64,000 nucleotides of DNA from Sva-07 sp963715825 (lineage in GTDB: Bacteria; Actinomycetota; Acidimicrobiia; Acidimicrobiales; Ilumatobacteraceae), in contig CAVQSI010000017.1 in assembly GCA_963715825.1 (NCBI GenBank), forward strand, positions 21,685 through 85,684, written 5' to 3'. The notes under the pieces are model-generated. The model did no database searches. It saw only the letters and a list, made by a program, of their open reading frames with translations, and was not told the DNA's origin. The translations under genes were made by a program, and so were the position numbers. Shown here one piece after another: positions 9,544-18,093 of the stretch. Each line of letters begins with the position of its first letter. The first letter of the stretch is position 1.

Positions 9544-9652
9544 GGCGTCCTTTCTTCGGTCCAACGCCGAGTCGGCGCTCGGCGTGCAGTGAATGCAGAA
9601 TAGTGATGAGCTCGTCGGGAGATTCAGGGATTCCGGCGCCCGGCCGGCGCTG

Positions 9653-10489
9653 TCAGCGAGCGGGGTCGGGCACGATTGCACTGGGGCGTACGGAGTACCG
9701 CGCCACGTACCCGGCGACGCTGCCGAGCAGGAGACCCCGTACGGCGCCGAGCCCTCGGGTACCGACGACGAGCAGTGATGCGTCAACGGCATCTGCGACG
9801 TCCTCGAGTGCCGTCCGCGGGTCGCCCGGCTCGATGCGCATCTCGTGGGGCACCGATCGGTCCCGAATCGGGGCGCACCACTGTTCGAGCGCCTGGCGAG
9901 CTGCGTCCATCATGGCGTTGTTCGCTCCGAGGACAGGGGCGTGGACGGCGACGATCGAGACGCCGGTCGCATCGGCGAGATCGATGGTCCACTCGAGGGC
10001 GCGAGCTGCGCCATCAGAACCATCGAGCCCGATGACGATCGGACCGTCGGCGAGGTTGCGATCGCCACGCAGCACCACGATCGGGCAGCGGCCGTATTCG
10101 ACGCACTGCTGGGAGACCGAGCCGAGCAGCAGGCCGGCAAAGCCACCGAGGCCGCGGGCACCCAGAACGAGCATGTCTGCATCGGTGCGGTCGGCGATGT
10201 CGCGGAGCACCGTTGCGGCGGGGCCGCGCCCGACGTCGAGGATCACGCCGTCGGCGGCGGCTTCGAGTTCCTCGCGGATCAGGGCGGCGAGGTCCTGGCG
10301 GGTCTGTTGATCCATGTCGTCGGGCGCCAGCAGCTCCGCCGGCCCGACCGGGGTTGCCGCGCGTGCCGGATACTGCCAGGCGGCGACGGCCCGGAGTTGG
10401 CTCCCACGCGCCGATGCGGTGCGAGCAGCCCAGCGCACTGCGGTGCGAGAGCTGTCCGATCCGTCGACGCCGACGATGATCTCACCCAT
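9653..10489 (-). CDS. Universal stress protein, two UspA domains
   Basis: 278 residues in two UspA domains of about 140 residues each. Both carry the ATP-binding pattern G-x2-G-x9-G-S: LGARGLGGFAGLLLGSV in the first and VGTRGLGAVRGLLLGSV in the second, and each starts with the expected strand plus Asp (IIVGVDGSD; IVIGLDGSD). Such tandem Usp proteins bind ATP in actinobacteria and are usually induced in hypoxia or stasis. A strong Shine-Dalgarno (AAGGAGAT) precedes the ATG. It follows a second Usp gene by 30 bases on the same strand. Confidence 0.93.
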   Translation of the reverse strand: MGEIIVGVDGSDSSRTAVRWAARTASARGSQLRAVAAWQYPARAATPVGPAELLAPDDMDQQTRQDLAALIREELEAAADGVILDVGRGPAATVLRDIADRTDADMLVLGARGLGGFAGLLLGSVSQQCVEYGRCPIVVLRGDRNLADGPIVIGLDGSDGAARALEWTIDLADATGVSIVAVHAPVLGANNAMMDAARQALEQWCAPIRDRSVPHEMRIEPGDPRTALEDVADAVDASLLVVGTRGLGAVRGLLLGSVAGYVARYSVRPSAIVPDPAR

Positions 10490-10519
10490 CTTGATCTCCT
10501 TGCTCGAGGTTGTTCGATG

Positions 10520-11362
10520 TCACTGGTCGTGGCGTGCCTGGCCGTGTGTGGGGCGCGTGACCAGCACTGGACACGGAGCGTGGCGCACGATGTCGGTGGC
10601 CACGCTGCCGAGGGCGACTCGACTCAGTCCGCTCCGTCCGTGTGTGGCGATGGCGATCAGCGCGGCGGGGAGGCGCTCGGCGAACGAGGCGATCGAACGA
10701 CTCGGATCCCCGTGGAGCACCTCGGTGTTCACTGGGGATGCCGGCGGGTCGAAGCGGGCCGCCAGCTCGGTCAGGCGCACCTTGGCCGCTTCGACCTCGC
10801 GGTTGGGATGCGGGCGATGCGCCGGCTCCGGGTCCTCGTCCGGCCCGACCGCCTCGGTGAACCAAGGTTCCAGGCCGAAGCGATGGCACCAGGTTGCCGC
10901 CGGCACGACGACGCTGTCCGAGAGCGCGGAACCATCCGAGCACACCAGCAACCGGCCGCGTTCGGCGGGCAACAGCGTGGTCCGACAGTGCGGACCGACG
11001 AGGATGAGCGGTTGTGGCGTGCGCTGGACGACCTGCGTGGAGACGCTGCCGAGCACCGTGGCCCGAACGGCACCCTTTCCCCGAGTGGCCATGCACAGGA
11101 CTCCGTCGGGCTCAGACTCCGCGATCGACATGATCGCGTCCGCCGTATCGGCGCCGTCGACGATGCGAGACTCGATGTCGACCACATCGATGTACTGCGC
11201 GACGAGATCGTCCAGTTCGTGCTGCGTGGTCCGGGCGTCGTCGGGGACGCAACTCACGAGGAGCACGCGCCCACGCTCCACACGGGCCGCCAAGGAACAG
11301 GCCGGCCGAATGGCGCGCGTGGCGAACACGGACCCATCGAGCGGTACGACGAAGGTTGTCAT
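10520..11362 (-). CDS. Universal stress protein, two UspA domains
   Basis: 280 residues, two UspA domains. The first has VVPLDGS and ATRGKGAVRATVLGSV, the second VCSDGSALSDS and ATHGRSGLSRVALGSVATDI, so both keep the ATP-binding GxxGx9GS pattern. The start is the ATG giving MTTFVVPLDG, preceded by GGAGAG; the frame is open 17 codons further. It is the first gene of a two-gene Usp unit. No DosR-like box could be confidently placed upstream. Confidence 0.92.
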   Translation of the reverse strand: MTTFVVPLDGSVFATRAIRPACSLAARVERGRVLLVSCVPDDARTTQHELDDLVAQYIDVVDIESRIVDGADTADAIMSIAESEPDGVLCMATRGKGAVRATVLGSVSTQVVQRTPQPLILVGPHCRTTLLPAERGRLLVCSDGSALSDSVVVPAATWCHRFGLEPWFTEAVGPDEDPEPAHRPHPNREVEAAKVRLTELAARFDPPASPVNTEVLHGDPSRSIASFAERLPAALIAIATHGRSGLSRVALGSVATDIVRHAPCPVLVTRPTHGQARHDQ

Positions 11363-11636
11363 GTTGTTCTCTCCACCCTTCTGCGTGTGGCCTGGCGGTC
11401 GTTGCGAATCCATCGAACCCGACGTTCCACTGGCGCGCGACCGCTGGCCGGCACGGGAGCGTCGAGGACTCCGACTGCGGTCGCCGCGGCGGACTGCCTG
11501 CTGACCTGCGTGGACTCCTCTGAGTCCAGTGTGATCCAGTCGACGCCGGGGATCCAGGGGAAAACGTCCCGTCGATGCTCCCGCACGAGCTCACCCGAAC
11601 GGAGCGGGCCGTGCGACCGCGCAGGCGTTCGTCAGG
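11363..11636. other. Gene-free interval between Usp and ROK genes
   Basis: No reading frame with family features is visible. It should hold the promoter of the leftward Usp unit and the end of the ROK transcript. A short inverted repeat (GGACTC-CTCT-GAGTCC, about 11513-11528) could be a weak hairpin; nothing else was found. Confidence 0.5.
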
Positions 11637-12692
11637 TCAGCGATGGACCAGGACGCTCGAGGCAGCGATGGCCGATCCGCGGGCGCCGGCCATGTCCAGG
11701 TCGGTCACGAGCGCAAACGACGCGACCTCACGCTGCTCGTCGCGCAACAGTGTGTGCGCCTCGACCCGTTCGAGGAACCAGTCGCGGAACCACGGTTCGG
11801 CCTCGATCACGCCGCCGCCGAGCAGGTACAGGTCGGGGTCGGTGAAGTTGGCGGCGATCGTGAACAGACGGCCGATCGCCATTGCCTGCTGCTCGAAGAT
11901 GTGGAGCGCCATCTCGTCACGCCGTTCGCCGAACCCCCTGACCTGCTTGGCAGCGTCGAGCGGCTCGACGCCCGCGAGCTCGTGGTCGGGGAATCGGGTC
12001 AGCCAATAGGGCAGGAGGTTGTTGCGGATACCGGTGAGCGACGCAACGCTCTCTGCGTCGCCCACGAAACCGCAGTTGCATCTCGGCGTCGGTTGTCCGT
12101 CCGCGAGGAGACCATCCATCGGGATGTGCACGTGCCCCAACTCGCCTGCCATCCCGGCAGCGCCTTTGATGGTCCGGCCACCTTCGATCACCCCACCACC
12201 GAGGCCGGTGCCGACGATCACCGAGATCGACGACCGTTCTCCCCCGACCGCCCCGAAGTGTTCGTGGTGGGCGTAGAGCGCGGCCGCGTTGGCGTCGTTG
12301 TTGTAGACGACCGGCAGGCCGAGTTCGACCTCGAGTGCTGTACGGAAGTCGAAACCCTTCCAGTCGTCGTGCGCGAAGTTGGTGCCACCTCTCGACGAGA
12401 TCACGCCACGCGCTGTCGCCGGCCCCGGCGTGTCGAAGCCCACCCCGAGCACCTCGCGACGTTCGATGCCCGCCATCTCGATCGCGGCCTCGAAGGCGTC
12501 GCGGAGCGCGCTGATCGCGGCGGACGGCCCCTCGGTCACTCGACTCGGCAACTCGACCAGACGATCGATCAGGAAGCGTCCGTCGCGATCCATGACCGTG
12601 AACTTGTTCGCCGTGCCGCCGTTGTCGAGGCCGACCACGTACGAACCCGAGCCGGTCACACTGGCACCGAAACGACGGCGTGGTGCATCCAC
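11637..12692 (-). CDS. ROK family sugar kinase / regulator
   Basis: 351 residues, ASKHA fold. Phosphate-binding DNGGT near residue 23, the sugar-binding YNNDANAAALYAH block, a second phosphate loop GTGLGGGVIEGG and GELGHVHI are all present, so it is probably a catalytic sugar kinase without the HTH found in ROK repressors. The family zinc motif CxCGxxGCxE reads CNCGFVGDAE here, so one Cys ligand is replaced by Asp. GTG at 12692 is used as start; GTG at 12659 would remove 11 residues. A sugar substrate cannot be assigned. It stands alone between the Usp unit and a repeat-rich region. Confidence 0.85.
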   Translation of the reverse strand: MDAPRRRFGASVTGSGSYVVGLDNGGTANKFTVMDRDGRFLIDRLVELPSRVTEGPSAAISALRDAFEAAIEMAGIERREVLGVGFDTPGPATARGVISSRGGTNFAHDDWKGFDFRTALEVELGLPVVYNNDANAAALYAHHEHFGAVGGERSSISVIVGTGLGGGVIEGGRTIKGAAGMAGELGHVHIPMDGLLADGQPTPRCNCGFVGDAESVASLTGIRNNLLPYWLTRFPDHELAGVEPLDAAKQVRGFGERRDEMALHIFEQQAMAIGRLFTIAANFTDPDLYLLGGGVIEAEPWFRDWFLERVEAHTLLRDEQREVASFALVTDLDMAGARGSAIAASSVLVHR

Positions 12693-12755
12693 GGTGAGGA
12701 CGGAGTTGCCACAAGGATCACGAGACGCCGATCTTACGACGGGTGCCGGAAGCTT

Positions 12756-12806
12756 CCAGCGAACTCGTGAACACTTTCACCCCTCAGAGGTGGAGTTGTT
12801 CACGAG
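12756..12806. repeat. Repeat copy R1: CTCGTGAAC inverted repeat
   Basis: A 10-bp perfect inverted repeat, CTCGTGAACA at 12764-12773 and TGTTCACGAG at 12797-12806. The left side (CCAGCGAACTCGTGAA, 12756-12771) is identical over 16 bases to 17760-17775, and the same CTCGTGAAC core forms a longer hairpin at 20992-21042. The copy lies at the 3' end of a broken toxin gene and supplies its last codons. Confidence 0.7.
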
Positions 12807-13187
12807 AACGGCGAGAACCACCGTGCTGGGGTCGGAGGTGATCCGTTCCCACGCCACCCGCGCGTTGGCCGCTGCAGTGGAGCAGATCTGTTCCCACCCC
12901 GTCACGGCGTCGTTGGTTGCGAAGCGGAAGTCCCGTCCGTCGTTCGACGCTCGTGGCGCAACCCGTTCCTTGGGTTTCGCCATCGGACTCTCCGGCACGG
13001 TCACAGCGTCGCCATCGGCGTCGATCGAGCGTCGGAGACGCCGAGCGAGCTTCGGGTCCGCGTGGATCTCAGCTGTCGCGTTCAACTCATCGACGAAAGC
13101 AACCCGGTCGCGATTCGGAAGCAACGTTGCGCAGGGGAACACGTCGGCGACCGTCTGTTCCAATCCGGATGGACTGTGGATCATCAT
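12777..13187 (-). pseudogene. Broken toxin-antitoxin module: antitoxin fused in frame to a truncated toxin
   Basis: One 136-codon frame covers both partners. Residues ~22-66 (LLPNRDRVAFVDELNATAE, HADPKLARRLRR) look like the small antitoxin, and an internal ATG at 12983 starts a toxin-like part (MAKPKERVAP ... VTGWEQICSTAAANAR, VAWERITSDP). The last block matches the gene at 17740-18093 almost word for word (GWEQICSAAASNAR, TAWERITSEP), but here the remaining ~80 residues, including the WQYEV/RIWY/GHPKATE end, are missing and replaced by repeat R1. I infer a RelE/ParE-like toxin family from the intact copy. Lack of a stop between antitoxin and toxin and loss of the toxin end suggest decay. Confidence 0.6.
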
Positions 13188-13316
13188 GTTGCGCAGCAGT
13201 CGGGCGAGTGCCTCGAACGCTTCGGACCGCTCGTCATCTCGATCGGCTTCGCTCAGTCAATCGGCACCACCACTCCTCCGGTAATTCGCAGGACTCCCCC
13301 GATCACGTCGACGGCG

Positions 13317-14279
13317 TTACTCGGTTGCAGCTCGATGAGCATCCCAGATATCCGGCCGTAGGCGTCCTCGATCACTCACCTCCAGGCCCGCGGCGATCGC
13401 CCAGGCCCGCACCTCGGCCGTCGTCGGTTCGGCTGCCGGCACCGGGCCACCGACTGGCAGCGCATCGACGCGGACTGAGCCGACTACATCGTTGGCTCGG
13501 TGCTCGATCGCAGCACCGAAGAACCGATACGTCCACTCCTGAGCAAGCCGGCGGGTTTCGGCGAACACGATCGGCACCGACGGGTACCGCACCGCCGCCT
13601 CCGCGATCTGCTCAGCCACCGAGGCCGGGCGAACGTGAGTGAGCTTGAACAACGACGAATACCGATCATCGACAACCACAGCGGCATGAGAAACGTCGGC
13701 CATCGCAGCGAGCAACATCCAGAGCTTTCCGCCGACGATCGTCGACACGAGATCCTCGATGCTCTTGCGTTCGACGACTGCCACGACCTCACCGTCCGCT
13801 TCGACGGCGTAGTCCCCAACCGGCAGCGCCCGCTTCGAGGTCGTCGCCTGCTGGTCGGAGAACTTCCAGGCGTACCGCTCACGCGTGTCCACCGCGATGT
13901 CGAGACGTCGACCCGACGCGCGAGCCGTCGGCACCGCCACGTTCGGCCGAGCCTGCTTGCGGGTTCGCGCCGACTGCCAGAACACCACCTCGCGACCCCG
14001 AGCCTTCGTGAACACGAACTGCGATCTGTTCTCCCGCGCACGATCGAGCACGAGATCGATGGCGACGCCGCGACGCACACAGGAGGTCACCGGCACCCGC
14101 TCCACGATCTCGAGTTCCTCGGCGTCTGGCCACTCGGTCGCCGGATGACAGAACACCTTGGCAGCTCGAGGCCACGTGTCCTTCACCTTCAGCACGACCG
14201 GCCCGGATCCCAGCGGCAAGCGAACCAGGAACGGCAGCGTCGACGCCGGGTCAGGGTTCCGGGCGATGACGAACTCCAC
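13317..14279 (-). CDS. ERCC4-domain nuclease with Lsr2-like DNA-binding C-terminus
   Basis: 320 residues in three parts. Residues ~1-125 match nothing I recognise. Residues ~128-250 are an ERCC4/XPF-type nuclease domain: DTRE at 131-134, LPVGDYAVE near 152-160, and the catalytic ERKSIEDL at 170-177 followed by a GGKL turn. Residues ~287-317 (AEVRAWAIAAGLEVSDRGRL) closely resemble the C-terminal DNA-binding helix pair of the nucleoid protein Lsr2 (RxWAxxxGxxVSDRGRxP). So a structure-specific nuclease appears joined to an AT-rich-DNA binding module. It lies in the accessory region next to a broken toxin-antitoxin locus; single gene, no partner visible. ATG start; stop TAA. Confidence 0.82.
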   Translation of the reverse strand: MEFVIARNPDPASTLPFLVRLPLGSGPVVLKVKDTWPRAAKVFCHPATEWPDAEELEIVERVPVTSCVRRGVAIDLVLDRARENRSQFVFTKARGREVVFWQSARTRKQARPNVAVPTARASGRRLDIAVDTRERYAWKFSDQQATTSKRALPVGDYAVEADGEVVAVVERKSIEDLVSTIVGGKLWMLLAAMADVSHAAVVVDDRYSSLFKLTHVRPASVAEQIAEAAVRYPSVPIVFAETRRLAQEWTYRFFGAAIEHRANDVVGSVRVDALPVGGPVPAAEPTTAEVRAWAIAAGLEVSDRGRLRPDIWDAHRAATE

Positions 14280-14549
14280 GACCCAACCGTAGATCGGCGA
14301 GCGACGGCGCCCGGGTTACGGCGCTCACATCATGAGTGGCATTGTGCGGGCCCGCGCGGTTCCAGCGCGCGATCATCGCTCGGGTGCGGACTGGCTTCGA
14401 CCGATCGGACGTGCCGGTCCCGAGCGGATCGGACGGAACCCACGGGACCGGCGATATGGGCGGCCTCTGCGCAAGAGAACGCCGGTTGCCGAGTTGGGAG
14501 TGGTTCGGCTCCCGTCACGTCCACTTGTCGTACGGCTTGGCTTCGGCGA

Positions 14550-15251
14550 TCATCGCAGACGGGCGAGCGCCTGCTCGGCCGCGCGCTCGACCGCAGTGAG
14601 ATAGCTGTCCACGCTCGTGGTCGGAAGCACCCTGCCGAAGCCGAGCAGCAGGGAACGCCGCACATCATCGGGGTCCCGCCCCTGCCCCTCACACGCTCGT
14701 GCGAACGCATCGATCTGATGAGTGATGAGCTGCCAGAACTCGTTGGCTTCGAGCTGGGCGGCCGCCGGCCCACCGTAGGTGTTCCACGTGTCGGCGTACG
14801 CCGCGGCGGGTACGAGTGATCTCGGGCTGTGACCGGCGAGAAGCAGCTCAGGGGCCATTGCGCCGTCCCGCATCGCCGCCGTGTCCAACCCTCCGAACGA
14901 CATCGTGTCACCCCGCCAATCGGTCGCACCGTCCACCGCGGCGAGGTAGCCGCGGACGACATCGACGAATCGAGTGGACATCTCACCGAGCGAACCAGAA
15001 GCACCTCGGTCAGCCACCGCACACAGCGGCGAGCCCATGCCAAGTCCGAGCACGAGGCGGCCGCCACTGATGTCCTGCGTCGTCATCGCGATCCGGGCGA
15101 GCGGCACCGGGGTGCGAAACGCCGACGAAGCGACCAGCGTGCCCAGGCCCCCATCGGCCAGATCCGAACGGGAAACCAACCGAGCGCCCAGCTGAGCGAT
15201 ACGGCGCACATCGCCGAGGGCAACGGTGGCCCCGATCGGGTCGGTTGCCAA
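14550..15251 (-). CDS. LLM-class oxidoreductase, shortened at the N-terminus
   Basis: 233 residues from a TTG start with AAGGTGA upstream. FRTPVPLARIAMTTQDISGG and RLVLGLGMGSP are the classic luciferase-like block, and ADTWNTYGGPAAAQ is also family-like. Normal members are 280-330 residues and begin with a strand and a (G/W)xDHL segment about 50 residues before this block; that part is missing, and the C-terminal strand ending in a VxxYP-type motif is also absent. It may be a remnant or a minimal variant. It is divergent from the methyltransferase gene 60 bases away. Confidence 0.65.
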   Translation of the reverse strand: MATDPIGATVALGDVRRIAQLGARLVSRSDLADGGLGTLVASSAFRTPVPLARIAMTTQDISGGRLVLGLGMGSPLCAVADRGASGSLGEMSTRFVDVVRGYLAAVDGATDWRGDTMSFGGLDTAAMRDGAMAPELLLAGHSPRSLVPAAAYADTWNTYGGPAAAQLEANEFWQLITHQIDAFARACEGQGRDPDDVRRSLLLGFGRVLPTTSVDSYLTAVERAAEQALARLR

Positions 15252-15311
15252 TCGTCACCTTGGTCGTGTTTGCTTGCCGTACCGGCTGAGTCACGGTGCT
15301 AGACCGGACGG

Positions 15312-16112
15312 GTGAGCAGAGACTATTCCGGATACGTCGACCCCGACTACCTCGATCTTGCGGCGCGTCTGCTGTTGCCGTCGAAGCTTCGGACCTACGA
15401 GCTGATGGAGCTGCAAGAAGGCCACCGTGTGCTCGACCTCGGATGCGGGCCCGCGTCGGACACCATCGCGCTCGCCGGCATGGTCGGCGAGACGGGCCGT
15501 GTCGTCGGGGTCGACGCCGACGACGAGATGGTCCACGAGGCGAACGAACGGGCGAATGCAGCCGAACTCGCCGGGAGGGTGACGCATGAGCAGGCCGATG
15601 CTGCATCCTTGCCCTTCGACGACGACTCCTTCGACTCGTGCCGGAGCGAGCGGGTCTTCCAGCATCTGCCCGATCCCGCGGCCGCCCTTGCCGAGCTGAT
15701 TCGCGTCACCCGTCCCGGCGGTCGCATCGTCGTGCTCGACACCGACTACGGATCGGTCAGCATCGCGTCCGAGTTCCCGGAGATCGAACGTCGACTCGTC
15801 GAACAGTACTGCTCGATGATGAATGGCCCGTTCGTCGCACGACTGCTCTCTCGTATGTTCAGCGGCGCACACCTCGACGACGTCTCGGTCGAGCCTGCAC
15901 CGTTCATCATCGAGAACATGGGCGTGTTCTCCACCGTGTTTGTGCTCGACCGAGGGCTGCGTGAGGCGGAGGAGACTGGTCGGCTGAGTAGGGACGAGGC
16001 ACGCATCTTCCGCACCGACCTCGAGCGGTCAGCAGAGTTCGGCGGGTTCCTCGCCTCCGCCAACCAGCTGCTGGTGTCCGGGCGAAAGCCGCTGGCCGCA
16101 GCGACGAGCTGA
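15312..16112 (+). CDS. Class I SAM-dependent methyltransferase
   Basis: 266 residues, GTG start. Motif I is VLDLGCGPASDT near residue 40, motif II VVGVDADDEMV, then QADAASLPFDDDSFDSCRSE and the post-motif RVTRPGGRIVVLDTDYGS; this is the UbiE/ArsM-like methyltransf_11 layout. The C-terminal ~90 residues, with a loop ending in FGGFLASANQLLVSGRKP, match the type that methylates small molecules, but the substrate is unknown. It converges with the acetyltransferase gene. Confidence 0.88.
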   Translation: MSRDYSGYVDPDYLDLAARLLLPSKLRTYELMELQEGHRVLDLGCGPASDTIALAGMVGETGRVVGVDADDEMVHEANERANAAELAGRVTHEQADAASLPFDDDSFDSCRSERVFQHLPDPAAALAELIRVTRPGGRIVVLDTDYGSVSIASEFPEIERRLVEQYCSMMNGPFVARLLSRMFSGAHLDDVSVEPAPFIIENMGVFSTVFVLDRGLREAEETGRLSRDEARIFRTDLERSAEFGGFLASANQLLVSGRKPLAAATS

Positions 16113-16150
16113 TCGACGAACGCGACCGTTTCGCATGGGTAGAGGCGGGA

Positions 16151-16900
16151 TCAGAGGTGGAGCGAGCCCGGCGCCGCCCACATCTCGAACGTGGCAACGT
16201 CCCGATAGCCCATCCGTCGATACAACTCGTGGGCCATCGGGGTCGAATGGAGCACGGTCCGCTCGATGCCCGCGGCTCGTGCGTTGGCGAGAGCCGTCGC
16301 ACACAGATGCGTTGCCAGACCCTTCCCGCGGCCATCTTCGGTGGCCGCCACGCCGTAGATGCCTGCGACGCCGTCGGCCACATGCATGACCGCCTTCGAC
16401 GTCGGTGTCCCGTCGACCAACGCGACCAGCCCACCCGTGCCGTGACGGAGCCCTGCCCGGTAGACATCGCGCAGGTACGGGCTCGATTCGTCGGAGAGTC
16501 CGTAGCGCCATGACACCAGGTCGAGCCAGATGTGTTCACTGCTCTCGTCGAACTCGATGATCTCGATGTCGTCACGTGGCGCCGGCGGATCGATCGCTGC
16601 GATGTCCGCACACATCCCGAAGAGTTCTTCGGCGCAGACCAAACCGAGTTCGGTGAGGACGTCTCGAATTCTCGGATCGGTCGTGGGATGCACGACCCAA
16701 ACAGGGGTCACGCCCCGATCGACCATCGGTGAGAGGAGCTCTGCGGCCTGCTGGCGAAGCGGCCGGTCCCCTTCGTCGTAGAAGCGCAGCACAGCGTTGT
16801 ACGGCGGCTGTGGAACCGGAGCCTCGGTCACGAGGCGGGTCCCTGTGTCCACGAGTCGGCCACCGGCGCCGCACCCCATGATCGAGAACACGCTCCACAT
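16151..16900 (-). CDS. GNAT-family N-acetyltransferase
   Basis: 249 residues. The C-terminal ~130 residues carry the acetyl-CoA binding motif A (IYGVAATEDGRGKGLATHLC, with the R/Q-x-x-G-x-G/A pattern) and motif B (HSTPMAHELYRRMGYRDVAT). The N-terminal half has a degenerate GNAT-like layout, as in two-domain family members. The frame is open to a TTG at 16963, but that would overlap the neighbouring membrane protein; the ATG at 16900 is preferred. Substrate unknown. Confidence 0.82.
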   Translation of the reverse strand: MWSVFSIMGCGAGGRLVDTGTRLVTEAPVPQPPYNAVLRFYDEGDRPLRQQAAELLSPMVDRGVTPVWVVHPTTDPRIRDVLTELGLVCAEELFGMCADIAAIDPPAPRDDIEIIEFDESSEHIWLDLVSWRYGLSDESSPYLRDVYRAGLRHGTGGLVALVDGTPTSKAVMHVADGVAGIYGVAATEDGRGKGLATHLCATALANARAAGIERTVLHSTPMAHELYRRMGYRDVATFEMWAAPGSLHL

Positions 16901-16928
16901 GTTCCGCTCGAGTGGCGTCCCTTCGTGC

Positions 16929-17606
16929 TCAGCCGAGAATGTTGACGGCGTTCGCGATGACAAGGGTCAACAGCACCAGCGAGATGATCGCCTGCGCGGC
17001 CATCAGCATCTTGGTCCACCGTCGCATCGGCATCACGTCCGTCGGGCTGAACGCAGTGGCGTTCGTGAATGCCAGATACAGATAGTCGACGATCGTCGGT
17101 TGCCAGCCAGGCACGGCGAGTTCGGGGCTGAGATCCTCCGGAAACGCCAGTTCAGGATGTTCCCGACCGGAATGCAGACGTCCTGCAGGTCCGCCTCCGT
17201 CGAGTTGCCAGTAGAGCAGCGCGAAGGCCAGAGTGACATCGATCAACACCAGCGCTCCTGTCACGAGCAGCGTCGTGGCGTTCTGGAGATCGGGTGCGCC
17301 ATCGACGAGCTCGATCACCAGCGCAGCGGCAGCGGCGGCTGCAAGGACTGCGAGCACCACCGTCAGGGCGATCGAGAGGCCACGGGCAAGCGCAGTACGC
17401 CGATCGATACGACCGGGGTCCGCCGCCCCGACGGCGACGAGCAGGCCGATGGCGAGGATCCCGCCCACCCACGCCACCGCCGTCGGAAGCACATCGGCCG
17501 GCAGCAGGAACGGCAACGCGATCAGCGCCGTCGCGACCAGTGCGGGGATCGTCCGCCGCTCGCCTCGAACCTCGATCGTGTCGGCGTCCTTCACCATCGC
17601 CACCAT
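16929..17606 (-). CDS. Multi-pass membrane protein, DUF1345-like
   Basis: 225 residues with five or six helices. The conserved part is the C-terminal third: DYLYLAFTNATAFSPTDVMP, then MRRWTKMLMAAQAIISLVLL, which resembles the pore-like end of DUF1345 and related two-helix channel proteins. No function is established. ATG start with GAGG eight bases upstream. The gene lies just upstream of the acetyltransferase on the same strand, with 28 bases between, so a two-gene unit is likely. Confidence 0.7.
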   Translation of the reverse strand: MVAMVKDADTIEVRGERRTIPALVATALIALPFLLPADVLPTAVAWVGGILAIGLLVAVGAADPGRIDRRTALARGLSIALTVVLAVLAAAAAAALVIELVDGAPDLQNATTLLVTGALVLIDVTLAFALLYWQLDGGGPAGRLHSGREHPELAFPEDLSPELAVPGWQPTIVDYLYLAFTNATAFSPTDVMPMRRWTKMLMAAQAIISLVLLTLVIANAVNILG

Positions 17607-17712
17607 GATCGCACCTCGAACCGGGCGACACCATGATGCACCATTTCCATACTCGACCCGAAAAGGCCGTCGACCAGGGCCGGAGCACTGGGTCGACTGG
17701 ATCCTTCGTTGG

Positions 17713-17775
17713 TGTCGACGGACCGGTCGGCAGGTTCACCTACGGGTCGCTGGCGCCTCCCAGCGAACTCGTGAA
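17713..17775. repeat. Repeat copy R2, 63 bp
   Basis: Gapless match to 20941-21003 at roughly 51 of 63 bases, starting at TGTCG and ending at the shared ACTCGTGAA/CTCGTGAA core. The last 16 bases equal those of R1. On the + strand both long copies read as similar peptides (GPVGRFTYGSLAP here, GPVDRVTYRSLAP at R3). It overlaps the 3' end of the toxin gene at 17740. Confidence 0.75.
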
Positions 17776-18093
17776 GAGTGCATCGACCCCAGCCGGCCGC
17801 TTTCGGGTCGCTCTTTGGCCATCCGCCCACTCCGTTGCCTTCGGGTGGCCAACGCTGGCGTCTGTCATCCACACGGTTTGGCGGTCATCGTCGACGCGGT
17901 ACCAGATCCGCCCACCCGCAGTTACCTCGTATTGCCACTGCTCCAACTCGACGCCGTTGACGGCACGTTCGCCCGGCGAGCCCCGGAGACGATGCTGCCT
18001 TGTGTCCGTGTGCCGCGGCTCACTCGTGATTCGCTCCCAAGCGGTGCGGGCGTTGGACGCAGCCGCCGAGCAGATCTGCTCCCACCCCTTCAC
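17740..18093 (-). CDS. RelE/ParE-like toxin of an orphan toxin-antitoxin module
   Basis: 117 residues from GTG 18093. It contains GWEQICSAAASNARTAWERI, QHRLRGSPGERAVNGVELEQ, then WQYEVTAGGRIWYRVDDD and VWMTDASVGHPKATE, a layout I associate with small actinobacterial toxins of the RelE/ParE type (assignment from memory, not a search). The first ~25 residues seen in the copy at 12.98 kb and any antitoxin gene are missing: between this start and the next gene (18188) there are only 94 bases. The final ~12 residues are encoded by repeat R2. It may therefore be a decayed remnant; a GTG at 18228 would extend it into the amidohydrolase gene and is not favoured. Confidence 0.6.
   Translation of the reverse strand: MKGWEQICSAAASNARTAWERITSEPRHTDTRQHRLRGSPGERAVNGVELEQWQYEVTAGGRIWYRVDDDRQTVWMTDASVGHPKATEWADGQRATRKRPAGVDALFTSSLGGASDP

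Noticed and set aside
9563..9580. Hairpin GCCGAG-TCGGCG-CTCGGC as Usp terminator
   Set aside because: Only a 6-bp stem in GC-rich DNA with no T-run; such chance hairpins are frequent here.
14280..14549. A gene between the ERCC4-Lsr2 and LLM genes
   Set aside because: Frames on both strands are Arg/Pro/Ser-rich with no start context or family features.
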